From positions 1,817,501 to 1,881,500 of the forward strand of contig NZ_CP083371.1 in NCBI RefSeq assembly GCF_017488845.2: a stretch of 64,000 nucleotides of DNA. The letters are read 5' to 3'. The notes beneath the pieces were generated by a model. That model saw only the letters and a list, made by a program, of their open reading frames with translations. It searched no databases and had not been told where the DNA came from. Positions 1-8,350 of the stretch are shown here, piece after piece. Positions within the stretch are counted from its first letter, which is position 1. The number at the start of each line of letters is the position of its first letter. Origin of the DNA: Ensifer canadensis. GTDB lineage: Bacteria; Pseudomonadota; Alphaproteobacteria; Rhizobiales; Rhizobiaceae. Position numbers and translations under genes: made by a program.

Positions 1-1
1 G

Positions 2-1177
2 CACCTTGAATTGCCGGAGGATGTCGCCGGCGAAACCATCGGTGAGGCGCCGATCATTCCGGTTCACCCGCTCGACCGGCCGGTGGCGCCGTCTGCTGCC
101 ATCGACCGGGCGGTTGAGATCATCCTTGCGGCCAAGCGGCCGCTGATCATGATCGGCGCGGCCAGCAGCCGCCCGCGGCTCGTGGATGCGCTCTCCGCCT
201 TTGTCCGCCGGATGCGCATCCCCTTCTTCAACACCCAGATGGGCAAGGGCGCGGTCAACGGCGGCTCCAACCTCTATGTCGGCACGGCCGCTCTTTCCGA
301 GCGCGACTATGTGCATGATGCCATCGATCAGGCGGACCTGATCATTTCCGTCGGTCACGACACAGTGGAAAAGCCACCCTTCCTGATGCGCAGCGAAGGC
401 GGGCCGAAGGTTCTGCACATCGGCTACAGCTCGGCCAATGTCGAGCAGGTCTATCATCCCGACACAGAAGTGATCGGCGACATCGGCACGACGGTGACCG
501 CGATCGCCGATCGGCTCGGTGGCAAGCTCGATCCGGAACCGCTGCTGCTCAGCCTGCGCCAGACCATTCTCGACAAGCTCAACGAAGGCGCAGACGAAGA
601 CCGGTTCCCGGTGACGCCGCAACGTATCGTCCATGACGTGCGCAAGGTGATGCCGGAAGACGGTGTCGTCTGCCTCGACAACGGCATGTACAAGATCTGG
701 TTTGCCCGGCACTACCGCACCCATGTCGCCAACACGCTGTTGCTCGACAATGCGCTCGCCACCATGGGCGCCGGCCTGCCTTCTGCAATGATGGCGGCGA
801 TGCTCTATCCCGAGCGCCGCGTCATGGCGGTGTGCGGCGACGGCGGCTTCATGATGAACTCCCAGGAGATGGAGACCGCCGTTCGCCTCGGCCTCAATCT
901 GGTGGTCGTCATCCTCAACGACAGTGCCTATGGCATGATCCGCTGGAAGCAGGCCGTTGACGATTTCCCGGATTTCGGCCTGACATTCGGCAATCCGGAC
1001 TTCGTGCGCTACGCGGAAGCCTATGGTGCGACGGGCTCGCGGGTCTCGAGCGCGGACATGCTGGTGCCGACGCTCGAGGCTGCCTTTACCGGCGGCGGCG
1101 TGCATCTCGTCGATGTGCCGATCGACTATTCCGAAAACATGCGCGTGCTGGTCGATGAGCTGCGCACCCGCTCTTAA
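2..1177 (+). CDS. Acetolactate synthase-like ThDP enzyme, 3' part only
   Basis: This is the C-terminal part (about 391 codons) of a thiamine-diphosphate enzyme of the acetolactate synthase/pyruvate oxidase family. The reading frame is open to the left edge, so the true start lies outside the window; the in-frame TTG at 11 is internal, because HLELPEDV just before and across it is a conserved segment of the family. The central domain is followed by the ThDP-binding domain, with GDGG at about 831-846 (translation GDGGFMMNSQEMETA) and an ND in place of the usual closing NN. The tail (FGNPDFVRYAEAYGATG, DVPIDYSENM) resembles catabolic AlsS-type acetolactate synthases, which condense two pyruvates to acetolactate. 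The substrate is inferred; other ThDP decarboxylases share these motifs. Confidence 0.85.
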   Translation, partial: HLELPEDVAGETIGEAPIIPVHPLDRPVAPSAAIDRAVEIILAAKRPLIMIGAASSRPRLVDALSAFVRRMRIPFFNTQMGKGAVNGGSNLYVGTAALSERDYVHDAIDQADLIISVGHDTVEKPPFLMRSEGGPKVLHIGYSSANVEQVYHPDTEVIGDIGTTVTAIADRLGGKLDPEPLLLSLRQTILDKLNEGADEDRFPVTPQRIVHDVRKVMPEDGVVCLDNGMYKIWFARHYRTHVANTLLLDNALATMGAGLPSAMMAAMLYPERRVMAVCGDGGFMMNSQEMETAVRLGLNLVVVILNDSAYGMIRWKQAVDDFPDFGLTFGNPDFVRYAEAYGATGSRVSSADMLVPTLEAAFTGGGVHLVDVPIDYSENMRVLVDELRTRS

Positions 1178-1296
1178 AACCTGCTTTCTCCAGGCGAGTA
1201 ACATAGGCCCGCCAGCCGTTGCCTTAATCGGGCGACCGGCCTGACGGGCCCGTATCCAAAGGACACCCCGGCCTTCGTCTCACCATGGATCCTAAT

Positions 1297-1335
1297 GTTG
1301 CCAATCAAGGCGGCCCCATGGCCGTGATTGGCAAC
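1297..1335. repeat. Long intergenic hairpin (11-bp plus 5-bp stem)
   Basis: An almost perfect inverted repeat. GTTGCCAATCA (1297-1307) pairs with TGATTGGCAAC (1325-1335). Inside, CGGCC (1311-1315) pairs with GGCCG (1320-1324) around a CCAT loop, leaving only AGG (1308-1310) as a bulge. It lies between the ThDP gene and the small XRE gene, 133 bp upstream of the XRE start. No T-run follows on either strand, so a simple Rho-independent terminator is unlikely. It could be an RNA structure in the XRE leader, a protein-binding palindrome or a short interspersed palindrome. Confidence 0.7.
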
Positions 1336-1467
1336 AAGCCTTGCGCTGCCATCTTTTGGACTTATATTGCACTGCACTCGGCGCCTGTTTTGGCCGAGTT
1401 TTTCTTGGCTGCATGCCGCCTTCACGCGAAAAGCCTCGCTCTTCGCGCACAACCGAAGGACCACTTC

Positions 1468-1713
1468 ATGACTGTTTCGATAAACAATCTTGATGCCTCC
1501 ACCACGGGCGCTTTGGCCCATGTCGATATCGGCGATACCGTCAGACGTTCCCGTCAAGCGATCGGCTACAGCGTTGACGAACTTGCGCTCACCTGCGGGC
1601 TGACCGACATCGAAATCACCAACATCGAGCTTGGTGTCGACACCGATCCGGCCAAGCTCCGTCGGATCGCCGCCGCACTTCAGTTGCCCCTAACCACCTT
1701 CCTGCTCAGCTAG
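1468..1713 (+). CDS. Small XRE-family helix-turn-helix protein
   Basis: An 81-residue protein that is essentially one Cro/C1-type DNA-binding domain. After about 20 N-terminal residues, residues 24-81 fit the five-helix XRE fold: DTVRRSRQAIGYSVDELAL, then GLTDIEITNIELG and a final PAKLRRIAAALQLPLTTFL helix pair. The ATG at 1468 is preceded by GAAGGA (1455-1460) at good spacing; the longer frame from 1285 lacks such a site and runs through the strong hairpin at 1297-1335, so it is rejected. There is no ligand-binding domain. It may be a local regulator or the antidote of a lost toxin-antitoxin pair, but no toxin-like gene is adjacent. Confidence 0.75.
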   Translation: MTVSINNLDASTTGALAHVDIGDTVRRSRQAIGYSVDELALTCGLTDIEITNIELGVDTDPAKLRRIAAALQLPLTTFLLS

Positions 1714-1777
1714 GCCCAATGGGCGTCGCGTCCACACGAGACGCGACACCCACCCGGCGTTCTTGGAGCGATGCCAA

Positions 1778-2650
1778 TCAACCTGTAAAACCCTGCGATA
1801 GAATCTCCTTCAGTAGCGCAAGCGGCGTGGGGCGACTTGGCACGCGCTGATGCAGGAAAACAATCCTGCGCTCGTACGAGGCGGCATCGGGTACCTCGAC
1901 CATGCAAAATCCGTCCCGTCCCAGGCCCTGCCAGGCCGGAACGACGGAGTTTCCCATCCCGTTGGCCACGAGCATGGCTATGGTTTCGAGCGCGTCCATG
2001 TCGCAACGAATGTCCGGATCAAGCCCGGCATCGGCGAGATATTGTGACGACAGCCGCCCGCCCCAGGATCCCGGATCGTAGCGGATGAACGGCGCCTGCC
2101 GGATTTGCTCAGCGATATCGTCAGGTTCCGTCGCATCCCTGCTGATGAACACAAGCGGTTCGCGGCGAATGACATATGCCGCCAATCCCTTTGGCAGCAA
2201 GAATGGCGGTTCAACCAGAACCGCGGCATCGAGCTCGCCTGCAAGCAACTGTTCGTAGAGCTGCAACGACGAACCGGGGCGCAGTATCAGCTTCAGGCTC
2301 GGCGCCCGACGGGAGAGTTCGTCCAGAACCTCAGGGAAGATGCCTGTCAGCGCCGTCGAGATCGCCCCGATTTTCAACTCGGCGGCAAGACCGCCGCCTG
2401 CAACGTCGTATCTGAGGTTTTCGACTTCCCGGATTAAGAGACGCGCCCGCGGCAACAGCGAAAGACAGGCCTCCGTCGGCTGGGCCGAATGGGCGCCGCG
2501 GGCAAGCAAAATGCACCCAAGGGCCCGTTCGAGCGATTGAATGCGCTGGCTGACGGCGGCCGGCGTCAACTTTTCCCGGCGTGCAGCGGCTGCGATGGAC
2601 CCCGTTTCCACCGTGGCGACTAGGCTTTGCAGGAAGCGAATATCCACCAT
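1778..2650 (-). CDS. LysR-family transcriptional regulator
   Basis: A 290-residue LysR-type regulator. Residues 1-60 form the winged HTH (FLQSLVATVETGSIAAAARR, then LTPAAVSQRIQSLERALG), and a periplasmic-binding-protein-like effector domain follows from about residue 90. The length is typical for the family. It is transcribed away from the VOC gene at 2741 with 90 bp between the two starts, the usual arrangement of a LysR protein with its target, so the VOC and dehydrogenase genes are the likely targets. The inducer cannot be read from the sequence. Confidence 0.9.
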   Translation of the reverse strand: MVDIRFLQSLVATVETGSIAAAARREKLTPAAVSQRIQSLERALGCILLARGAHSAQPTEACLSLLPRARLLIREVENLRYDVAGGGLAAELKIGAISTALTGIFPEVLDELSRRAPSLKLILRPGSSLQLYEQLLAGELDAAVLVEPPFLLPKGLAAYVIRREPLVFISRDATEPDDIAEQIRQAPFIRYDPGSWGGRLSSQYLADAGLDPDIRCDMDALETIAMLVANGMGNSVVPAWQGLGRDGFCMVEVPDAASYERRIVFLHQRVPSRPTPLALLKEILSQGFTG

Positions 2651-2709
2651 GAATCCTTATTCTCAGAGAAAGAATTACATAGTTTTTCTTAGCCTCTCAA
2701 GACGCTATC

Positions 2710-2732
2710 CCTGTGTCAACCGGAGACACAGG
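2710..2732 (+). promoter_or_regulatory. Inverted repeat overlapping the VOC Shine-Dalgarno
   Basis: CCTGTGTC (2710-2717) and GACACAGG (2725-2732) form a perfect 8-bp stem with a 7-nt loop. The Shine-Dalgarno AGGAG (2730-2734) of the VOC start at 2741 lies half inside the stem. It may be an RNA hairpin that masks the ribosome-binding site, or the DNA operator of the divergent LysR protein. Confidence 0.5.
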
Positions 2733-2740
2733 AGTTCCAG

Positions 2741-3153
2741 ATGAAGTCGCTTTTCCATCTCGCCTTTCACGTCACCGATCTCGATGAGGCCCGCAGGTTC
2801 TACGGCGACGTGCTTGGTTGCGAGGAAGGGCGCAGCACGGATACCTGGGTCGATTTCGATTTCTTTGGCCATCAACTGTCGCTGCATCTGGGCAAGCCCT
2901 TCGAAGTCACGCGGACCGGCAAGGTCGGCAACCACCTCGTACTGATGCCGCATATGGGCGTGGTGCTGCGCTTGGCGGATTGGTTCGTGCTGGCCGAGCG
3001 CCTGGAACAAAAGGGCGTGCGCTTCGACATTCCGCCGGTCGTGCGTTTCGAAGGCGAGCCCGGCGAGCAGCGGACGATGTTCTTCCTCGATCCGAGCGGC
3101 AATCCCATCGAGGTCAAGGGGTTGCCGATTTCGACAGCCTGTTTGCACGCTGA
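2741..3153 (+). pseudogene. VOC-family (glyoxalase-like) protein, frameshifted near its 3' end
   Basis: A vicinal-oxygen-chelate protein: an N-terminal FHLAFHVTDLDEARRFYGDV module, then DFDFFGHQLSLHLG, and a C-terminal module ending RFEGEPGEQRTMFFLDPSGN. The frame is clean from the ATG at 2741 (good AGGAG) to about 3119. There the family ending (conserved VKG followed by an aromatic residue) continues in another frame as ADFDSLFAR with a stop at 3151-3153. One base appears to be missing in the GGGGTT run at 3118-3123; restoring it gives a 137-aa protein, the normal size, ending 14 bp before the next start. Without the correction the frame would run to 3409, deep inside the next gene, with unrelated residues. 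It could be a true recent mutation or a homopolymer sequencing error. Function is probably a dioxygenase- or glyoxalase-like activity. Confidence 0.75.
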
Positions 3154-3167
3154 CACCGGAGGCGGAT

Positions 3168-4112
3168 GTGAAGAAGCCTATCGCCTTGGTGACGCGCATC
3201 GACCGCGCCGACGAACAGGCCTGGGTTGCCATCCTGGCCAGGCTGTTGCCGGAGAGCGAAATCGTGCACTTCCACGAGATGGACGATGCGCAGCGCGACG
3301 CCGCCGAAATCGCCATCGTTGCCAATCCCGATCCTGGGCACGTGGCGGCGCTGCCCAATCTCAAGTGGATACACAGTCTTTGGGCAGGGGTAGAGCGACT
3401 GGTCGCTGAGCTCGGCCAGGCAGCGCCCCCGATCGTCAGGCTTGAAGACCCCGAGCTGGCTCGGGTCATGGCGGAAGCGATCCTTGCCTGGACCTATTAT
3501 CTTCACCGCGACATGCCCGCCTACCGCAGGCAGCAGGCGGCGGCAATCTGGCGGCAGCATCCGTACCGCCGGCCAGGCGATCTCACGGTCGGGATCCTGG
3601 GCATGGGGCTTCTCGGAAAAGCAGCGGCAGGAAAACTGACGGCAGCCGGCTTCCGGGTTACGGGCTGGGCACGGTCGCCGCAGCAGATAGACGGCGTCGA
3701 TATGGTCAGCGCCGAGAGCGGCCTCGATCGGCTCTTGCGGACAAGCGACATAGTCGTCAGCCTGTTGCCGCTGACATCAGAGACCCGCGGCCTGCTCGAT
3801 GCCCGTCGCCTCTCATCCATGAAAACCGGCGCGCGCCTCATCAATTTTTCCCGCGGGCCGATCATCGTCGACGTCGACCTGATCGCGGCGTTGGACGCTG
3901 GGCATATCGCGCATGCGGTGCTCGATGTTTTCGACGCCGAACCTTTGCCACCCACGTCGCCCTATTGGCGGCATGACAGCGTGACGGTATTGCCGCACAT
4001 TTCCGCGCCGACCGACAGGAACACGGCCGCCGTGATCGTCGCTGATAATATCAAGCGTTATTATGCGACCGGCGCCCTGCCCGCAGCCATCGATATCAAG
4101 CGCGGGTACTAG
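3168..4112 (+). CDS. D-2-hydroxyacid dehydrogenase, GhrA-like
   Basis: A 314-residue NAD(P)-dependent D-isomer-specific 2-hydroxyacid dehydrogenase, closest in layout to glyoxylate/hydroxypyruvate reductase A. The nucleotide-binding Rossmann loop is GILGMGLLGKAA at about residues 142-153. The catalytic segment has NFSRGPIIVD, then DVFDAEPLP, and the acid-base histidine in LPHISAPTD. The GTG start at 3168 has GGAGG (3158-3162) six bases upstream; the overlapping ATG at 3166 is in another frame. It follows the frameshifted VOC gene by 14 bp and is probably co-transcribed. It meets the phosphotransferase gene tail to tail with a 4-bp overlap. The substrate is inferred only as a small 2-keto/2-hydroxy acid. 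Confidence 0.87.
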   Translation: MKKPIALVTRIDRADEQAWVAILARLLPESEIVHFHEMDDAQRDAAEIAIVANPDPGHVAALPNLKWIHSLWAGVERLVAELGQAAPPIVRLEDPELARVMAEAILAWTYYLHRDMPAYRRQQAAAIWRQHPYRRPGDLTVGILGMGLLGKAAAGKLTAAGFRVTGWARSPQQIDGVDMVSAESGLDRLLRTSDIVVSLLPLTSETRGLLDARRLSSMKTGARLINFSRGPIIVDVDLIAALDAGHIAHAVLDVFDAEPLPPTSPYWRHDSVTVLPHISAPTDRNTAAVIVADNIKRYYATGALPAAIDIKRGY

Positions 4113-4948
4113 CCGCGTCTTAGTGCCTCGAGCCCCGCGTTCAGCGCCCCATCGTCACCATGCTCGAGGCCGAAGAGGACGTCCAGCAGCGGGAAGGTGC
4201 TGCGATAGAAGCGGATCTGGTCCTGCATCGCATCTATCCCGGGATAGTATGGGTGCATGAGCGCGAGGAAATCGTCGCCCAGGCCGGCGGAAAGGCTGGC
4301 GAGGTCATGAGCAGGGTCGCCGATCGAGCATCCCGCAAAGTCGATAACGCCGGAGACCTGGCCGTCGTCGACGAGAATGTTTCCCGTGCCAAAGTCACCA
4401 TGAATGATCGCCGTGGCGAGTTGTTCGCTGTCAGCCGAAAGAAACCGTTCGAAATTGCCTCGAATTGCGATGGCAATGTCGGCCGGCACGAGCGGCAGAA
4501 CCTTTTCGACAACATCAGAAAAGAGGTCGCGCCATTCCGTCAGGGGATCATGCGCTTCGTTCCGCACGCCGAGAGAATCGAGCGGCAGTGCATGCAGCGC
4601 CCGGAGGAAGCCGGCGAGTGGCGACGCCAGCTGTTGTCGCCGGGTGTCACTCATGCCGGCGAGATCCAGCAAAGGCGTGCCGGGCAATTTCGTGTGCGTC
4701 GCGACAATGCCCGAGGCAAGGGTCACAACGCTTGCGGCCGGCACGGGCAGCGGCAGCCGCCCGGCAAGAGCCGCAAGGACCTTCGTTTCCCGCAGGAGAT
4801 CACGACACGCGCCGTCATGCCGTGGAACCCGAATGATCAATTGCCCGGTGTCGAGCACATGATTGTTCTGCCCGGTGTCGATGACTTCCGCCGACAGGAT
4901 TTCCAGCCGCCCGAGGACCGATACTATTTCATCTATGCTCGGACGCAT
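4109..4948 (-). CDS. Aminoglycoside phosphotransferase (APH)-family kinase
   Basis: A 279-residue kinase of the APH/choline-kinase fold. The catalytic loop HGDFGTGNIL is followed by the Mg-binding VSGVIDFAGCSIGDPAHDLA block (Brenner motif plus DFG-like aspartate). The N-lobe carries LIIRVPRH, whose place fits the ATP-contacting lysine region. The start at 4948 (MRPSIDEIV) is chosen because AGAGGG lies about 8 bases upstream and because homologues usually begin near this point; an in-frame start at 5026 adds 26 poorly supported residues. The family phosphorylates antibiotics, sugars, choline or homoserine-like compounds; nothing nearby identifies the substrate. Confidence 0.8.
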   Translation of the reverse strand: MRPSIDEIVSVLGRLEILSAEVIDTGQNNHVLDTGQLIIRVPRHDGACRDLLRETKVLAALAGRLPLPVPAASVVTLASGIVATHTKLPGTPLLDLAGMSDTRRQQLASPLAGFLRALHALPLDSLGVRNEAHDPLTEWRDLFSDVVEKVLPLVPADIAIAIRGNFERFLSADSEQLATAIIHGDFGTGNILVDDGQVSGVIDFAGCSIGDPAHDLASLSAGLGDDFLALMHPYYPGIDAMQDQIRFYRSTFPLLDVLFGLEHGDDGALNAGLEALRRG

Positions 4949-5229
4949 CGTCCGCCCTCTCAAAGCAACAGCGTTCTCAAAGGTTCTGCCAAACGCCACC
5001 ATTCCGCCCTCGTCAGCGAACTGCAATGCGGCGGCTGTGGCCGCGCGTTTTCAGGGACATACTGCATAACTTCGTGGAGTGCCAACGGGTCGGTCGGGTG
5101 CCGTGCGCCAATACTTGTCTTTTATAGTCAAGTTTATCACGCGGCAAGCGTGTTCCTGCGATAACACATCCCATCCGACGCATAGGAGTGTCACAGTGCC
5201 AAGCCGCAGGGGGTTGTGCGCCCGATGCC

Positions 5230-6141
5230 CTAGCCGTTTCGGAAGCTGGCGCCGACGAAGCTCAGCGCTTCGGGCAAACCGCTGCGCCAATAGGCCCAGT
5301 CATGGCCGCCCTCCCGTGCGATGAAGCGGTGCTCCACGCCAAGCTTTTGAAGCTTCAAATGGAGCTCGGAGTTGCCAGCGAAGAAATCGTCACTCGAACC
5401 GCAATCCATATAGAGCGCTGTCTTGCCGATTTGCTCGGCAGGGATCGTCTCGACCAGATCGAGCACGCTGTTGTCGTGATAGGCGGCATTCAAACGGCCC
5501 TTGCCGGCAAGCCCCAGCCCCCAGGCTTTGCCATAGCGACGATCGTATCCCGACTGGTCCATCTCGACGACCTGACCGTCTGTTCGAAAGGCCGCGCTCA
5601 GCGCCGCAGCGGCGGAGAACATCTCAGGCCGTTTGAATGAGAAGGCGATGGCCGCATAGCCGCCCATGGAAAGGCCGAGAATCCCGCGCCCTTCCTTCTC
5701 CGGCACCGTCCGGTAGGTGTGGTCGATGTAGGTTACGAACTCCTGAAGGAACATGTCCTGCCAGCGGTAACCGCCGTCAGCGTCGTTCATGTAGTAGGTG
5801 TTGAATCTGTTCTCCTTGTCCCGGCGCCCTTCCGGCGTGACTGCGATGAAGGCCGGCACCTCCCCGCTTTCGATCATCCGGTCGAACACCCGGTCGGCTC
5901 CGCCGAAACGATACCAGTCGGTATTTTTGCCTTTGCCCCCGCCATGCATGAGATAGATGACGGGGTAGGAGCGGTTCCCGGCCTCGTATTTCGGCGGGAG
6001 ATAGACGGTATATTCGACATCCTTGCCGAGAATCCTGCTGGGCATCTTTTGCCCTTCGAGCACCGTGCCCGCGTTCGCCGCCCAGGAATTGGCCAAGGAA
6101 ACGAGCGCGAGAAAGCCGGCAAGAACGGTCGTTTTGAACAT
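5230..6141 (-). CDS. Secreted alpha/beta-hydrolase esterase (esterase D/FrmB-like)
   Basis: A 303-residue PF00756-type esterase with an N-terminal signal peptide (MFKTTVLAGFLALVSLANSW, cleaved near ANA-GT). The fold starts with VYLPPKYEAG and VIYLMHGGG. The nucleophile elbow is GLSMGGYAA, the acid is probably the aspartate in MDCGSSDDFF, and the catalytic histidine lies in EGGHDWAYW. The start at 6141 has a strong AGGAGG nine bases upstream; an upstream in-frame extension lacks coding character. Relatives hydrolyse acyl esters such as tributyrin, acetylated sugars or S-formylglutathione; the signal peptide argues for a periplasmic ester and against formaldehyde metabolism. Confidence 0.87.
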   Translation of the reverse strand: MFKTTVLAGFLALVSLANSWAANAGTVLEGQKMPSRILGKDVEYTVYLPPKYEAGNRSYPVIYLMHGGGKGKNTDWYRFGGADRVFDRMIESGEVPAFIAVTPEGRRDKENRFNTYYMNDADGGYRWQDMFLQEFVTYIDHTYRTVPEKEGRGILGLSMGGYAAIAFSFKRPEMFSAAAALSAAFRTDGQVVEMDQSGYDRRYGKAWGLGLAGKGRLNAAYHDNSVLDLVETIPAEQIGKTALYMDCGSSDDFFAGNSELHLKLQKLGVEHRFIAREGGHDWAYWRSGLPEALSFVGASFRNG

Positions 6142-6244
6142 CGAGTTCCTCCTGTCTGCAGGCTTGGCAAATAGGCGGAAGGAAGTCGTTGTCAAACAAA
6201 GCCCCTCACCCGAAAGCGAGGGACATTGACCGCAAGCCATGAAA

Positions 6245-6261
6245 GCGGCGGTGCGAGCCGC
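6245..6261 (-). terminator. Possible terminator after the alkylation-repair block
   Basis: GCGGC (6245-6249) and GCCGC (6257-6261) form a 5-bp GC stem that starts one base after the stop codon of the 2OG oxygenase; on the minus strand it is followed by TTTC. The stem is short, so this is tentative. A second weak stem, CCCTC/GAGGG, lies slightly further on. Confidence 0.35.
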
Positions 6262-6262
6262 G

Positions 6263-7012
6263 CTATCTTGCGTCGTGAAAGATGATGCCGACAGTGTGGC
6301 GCAGGCCTGACCTGACACGGCTGACGCCATGGCGCAGGTTGACGCGATAATTGCCCTTCGTGCCTTGAACCGGCCGGTTGTGAACGGCAAAAGCCACGGC
6401 ATCACCTTGGCGGAGGGGAACGACCTCGACCCGGCTTTGCATGCGCGGACGCTGCTCCGTCAGCACGAATTCACCGCCCGTGAAATCCTTTCCCGGTTCG
6501 GAAAGAAGGATCGCGACCTGTATCGGAAAGGCAAGATCACCATAGAGGTCCTGGTGCAGGCAATTGAAATCGCCGGGCACATATTGCAGCAGCAGCGGTG
6601 TTGGCCGTGTCTGGCCCGCATCGTGGCACTGCCTCAGGAATTCCCGGTGCTCCGCCGGATATCTCGTCTCGATCCCCATGCGACCGTTCCATTGGTTGGC
6701 AACGTCGGCGAGGCGCGGATAGAGCGCAGTGCGAAGACCGCCAAGCAGATCCGGCAACGGATACTTGAAGTAGCGATATTCCCCCTTGCCGAAACCGTGC
6801 CTGGCCATGTGGATATGGCTGCGGAAATGCTGCTCGTCCTTGTAGAGCGCCGAAATCCGTCGGCAGTCGTCCGCCGACAGAAGCTTTTCCATGACCGCGC
6901 AGCCATAGCCGTTCAACGCGTCCGAAATCGCCTGCCAATCGTAAGCTGCGACATGCGTCTCCACAGCCTGTTCGGTCCGATCTGCAATAGCCATTGAAAT
7001 GCGCGGATTCAT
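6263..7012 (-). CDS. 2OG-Fe(II) oxygenase (COG3826-type) in the alkylation-repair block
   Basis: A 249-residue double-stranded beta-helix dioxygenase. The iron ligands are visible as H153 and D155 (CLHQDLYG) and H228 (LRHGVS), with R238 (GLRHTVGIIFH) in the position that binds 2-oxoglutarate. Such enzymes couple 2-oxoglutarate decarboxylation to hydroxylation of a substrate. It starts at 7012 inside the last codon of ogt (4-bp ATGA overlap), so the two are translationally coupled. The context of ogt, alkB and ada suggests a role in removing alkyl damage from nucleic acid or protein, but this is inference; it is not an AlkB itself and lacks AlkB's RxNxTxR motif. Confidence 0.85.
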   Translation of the reverse strand: MNPRISMAIADRTEQAVETHVAAYDWQAISDALNGYGCAVMEKLLSADDCRRISALYKDEQHFRSHIHMARHGFGKGEYRYFKYPLPDLLGGLRTALYPRLADVANQWNGRMGIETRYPAEHREFLRQCHDAGQTRPTPLLLQYVPGDFNCLHQDLYGDLAFPIQVAILLSEPGKDFTGGEFVLTEQRPRMQSRVEVVPLRQGDAVAFAVHNRPVQGTKGNYRVNLRHGVSRVRSGLRHTVGIIFHDAR

Positions 7013-7572
7013 AGCATCGCCTCCTTGGCGATCAGCGTGCGCTTGCGCTCTATGCCCCAACGGTAGCCGGCGAGTTCACCGCTGCTGCGCACGACACGGT
7101 GGCATGGAATGGCCAAAGCGATGACATTGGCGGCGCAGGCGTTGGCAACGGCGCGCGCGGATGTCGGTGCGCCAACGCGGACCGCCAGCTCGGCGTAAGT
7201 GATCGTCGTCCCCGCCGGAATCGCGCGAAGCGCCTGCCAGACACGGCGCTGGAGTGTTGTCCCGCGAAGGGCAAGCGGGAGATCCAGACCCTCGCCAGGG
7301 TTATCGATGAAGCGAAGGACCTTCGCCAGCTCGGTGCGAAGTCCGGCTTCGTTCCGGTTCAATGCACGGCCAGGAAAACGATCCGCAAGATCTCGCTCCA
7401 GTTGCTCCGCGTCAGCACCGATCAGGATCGCACAAACACCGCCGACGCTGCGCGCGATCAGAACACAGCCCAACTCTGCTTGTGCAACGCCATACTCCAC
7501 GGTTGTGCGGTTAGCGACGCCGACGGCTTGCCGCGGTCGCGGGGTGTGCGTCCGGTTGTCGATGAGGTTCAT
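7009..7572 (-). CDS. ogt: Methylated-DNA-protein-cysteine methyltransferase
   Basis: A 187-residue suicide repair protein that transfers the alkyl group from O6-alkylguanine or O4-alkylthymine to its own cysteine. The acceptor is C157 in PCHRVV, preceded by the helix-turn-helix segment RAVANACAANVIALAI. The C-terminal GYRWGIERKRTLI is typical of the family. The ATG at 7572 has AAGGAG eight bases upstream; a GTG at 7602 would add ten residues with a weaker site. A 100-bp gap separates it from alkB, so it could be part of the ada transcript or have its own promoter. It overlaps the downstream oxygenase by 4 bp. Confidence 0.92.
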   Translation of the reverse strand: MNLIDNRTHTPRPRQAVGVANRTTVEYGVAQAELGCVLIARSVGGVCAILIGADAEQLERDLADRFPGRALNRNEAGLRTELAKVLRFIDNPGEGLDLPLALRGTTLQRRVWQALRAIPAGTTITYAELAVRVGAPTSARAVANACAANVIALAIPCHRVVRSSGELAGYRWGIERKRTLIAKEAML

Positions 7573-7702
7573 GAGACTAACTCCTTGTTCCGTTCTCTTC
7601 ACCGACCCTAGAGATGCGTCGCCTTGGCCGAACTCCGCTCCTTGCTTTCAAATCGAAAAGACTTGTCTCCTGCAGCGCCGCCCGCATCACATCGATGGTC
7701 CC

Positions 7703-8350
7703 TTAACGTGCACGCCGGAAGGTCAGGTTGATGCGCATGCGGCCAAGGGTCTCGTGTTCGCCGTCCTTCAACTCTGTGACCCCGTGATAGAATAGGCGCG
7801 ACGGCCCACCCCAGACGACAACATCGCCGTGACGCAGCGCGTATTTGCGGATTGGGTCCGTGCGGTTTGGTCCGCCAAACTGGAATGTGGCGGGGAGCCC
7901 GAGCGAAACCGAAACGATGGGGTGCGAGAAATCGCGCTCGTCCTTGTCCTGATGAAGCGAAAGCCGTGCGCCCGGTTCGTACCGGTTGATCAGGCAGGCA
8001 TCGGGTCTGAAATCCGGATAGCCTGCTTCGGTCGCCGCCGCGATGGCAAGGTCGAGGAAGGACGATGGCAGCGGCGGCCACGGCTTGCCGCTCTCCGGGT
8101 CTAGCCGGTCGTAGCGGTACCCGCTCCGGTCCGTGACCCATCCGGCCGCCCCGCAATTGGTCATCGCAACCGACATCGTGTAGCCGCCCGGTGTCACCAT
8201 GTGCCGGAACGGTGCCTCAGCAATGACCGATCGCAGTCCCGGCAGGATTTGCCCCTCAAGCGACAGCGCAAAGCCGCGAAGCAGCGTCGCGCCTTCGGCC
8301 ATGCTCTCGCGTGACGGTTCGACGGCAAGCTTGGCGAATAGGTCAGTCAT
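7703..8350 (-). CDS. alkB: DNA oxidative demethylase AlkB
   Basis: A 215-residue 2OG-Fe(II) dioxygenase that removes methyl groups from 1-methyladenine and 3-methylcytosine as formaldehyde. All hallmarks are present: substrate-lid GGYTMSVAMTNCG, iron ligands H133 and D135 in LHQDKDE, distal H189 (LFYHGV), and the RxNxTxR 2-oxoglutarate motif R206-R212 (RINLTFR). The length matches E. coli AlkB. Its ATG overlaps the stop of the upstream 216-aa gene by 4 bp. Regulation is probably by the Ada protein encoded at the head of the cluster. Confidence 0.95.
   Translation of the reverse strand: MTDLFAKLAVEPSRESMAEGATLLRGFALSLEGQILPGLRSVIAEAPFRHMVTPGGYTMSVAMTNCGAAGWVTDRSGYRYDRLDPESGKPWPPLPSSFLDLAIAAATEAGYPDFRPDACLINRYEPGARLSLHQDKDERDFSHPIVSVSLGLPATFQFGGPNRTDPIRKYALRHGDVVVWGGPSRLFYHGVTELKDGEHETLGRMRINLTFRRAR

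Noticed and set aside
3154..3409. Extension of the VOC reading frame to 3409
   Set aside because: The extra residues are unlike the family and lie wholly over the dehydrogenase gene; a one-base frameshift explains the data better.
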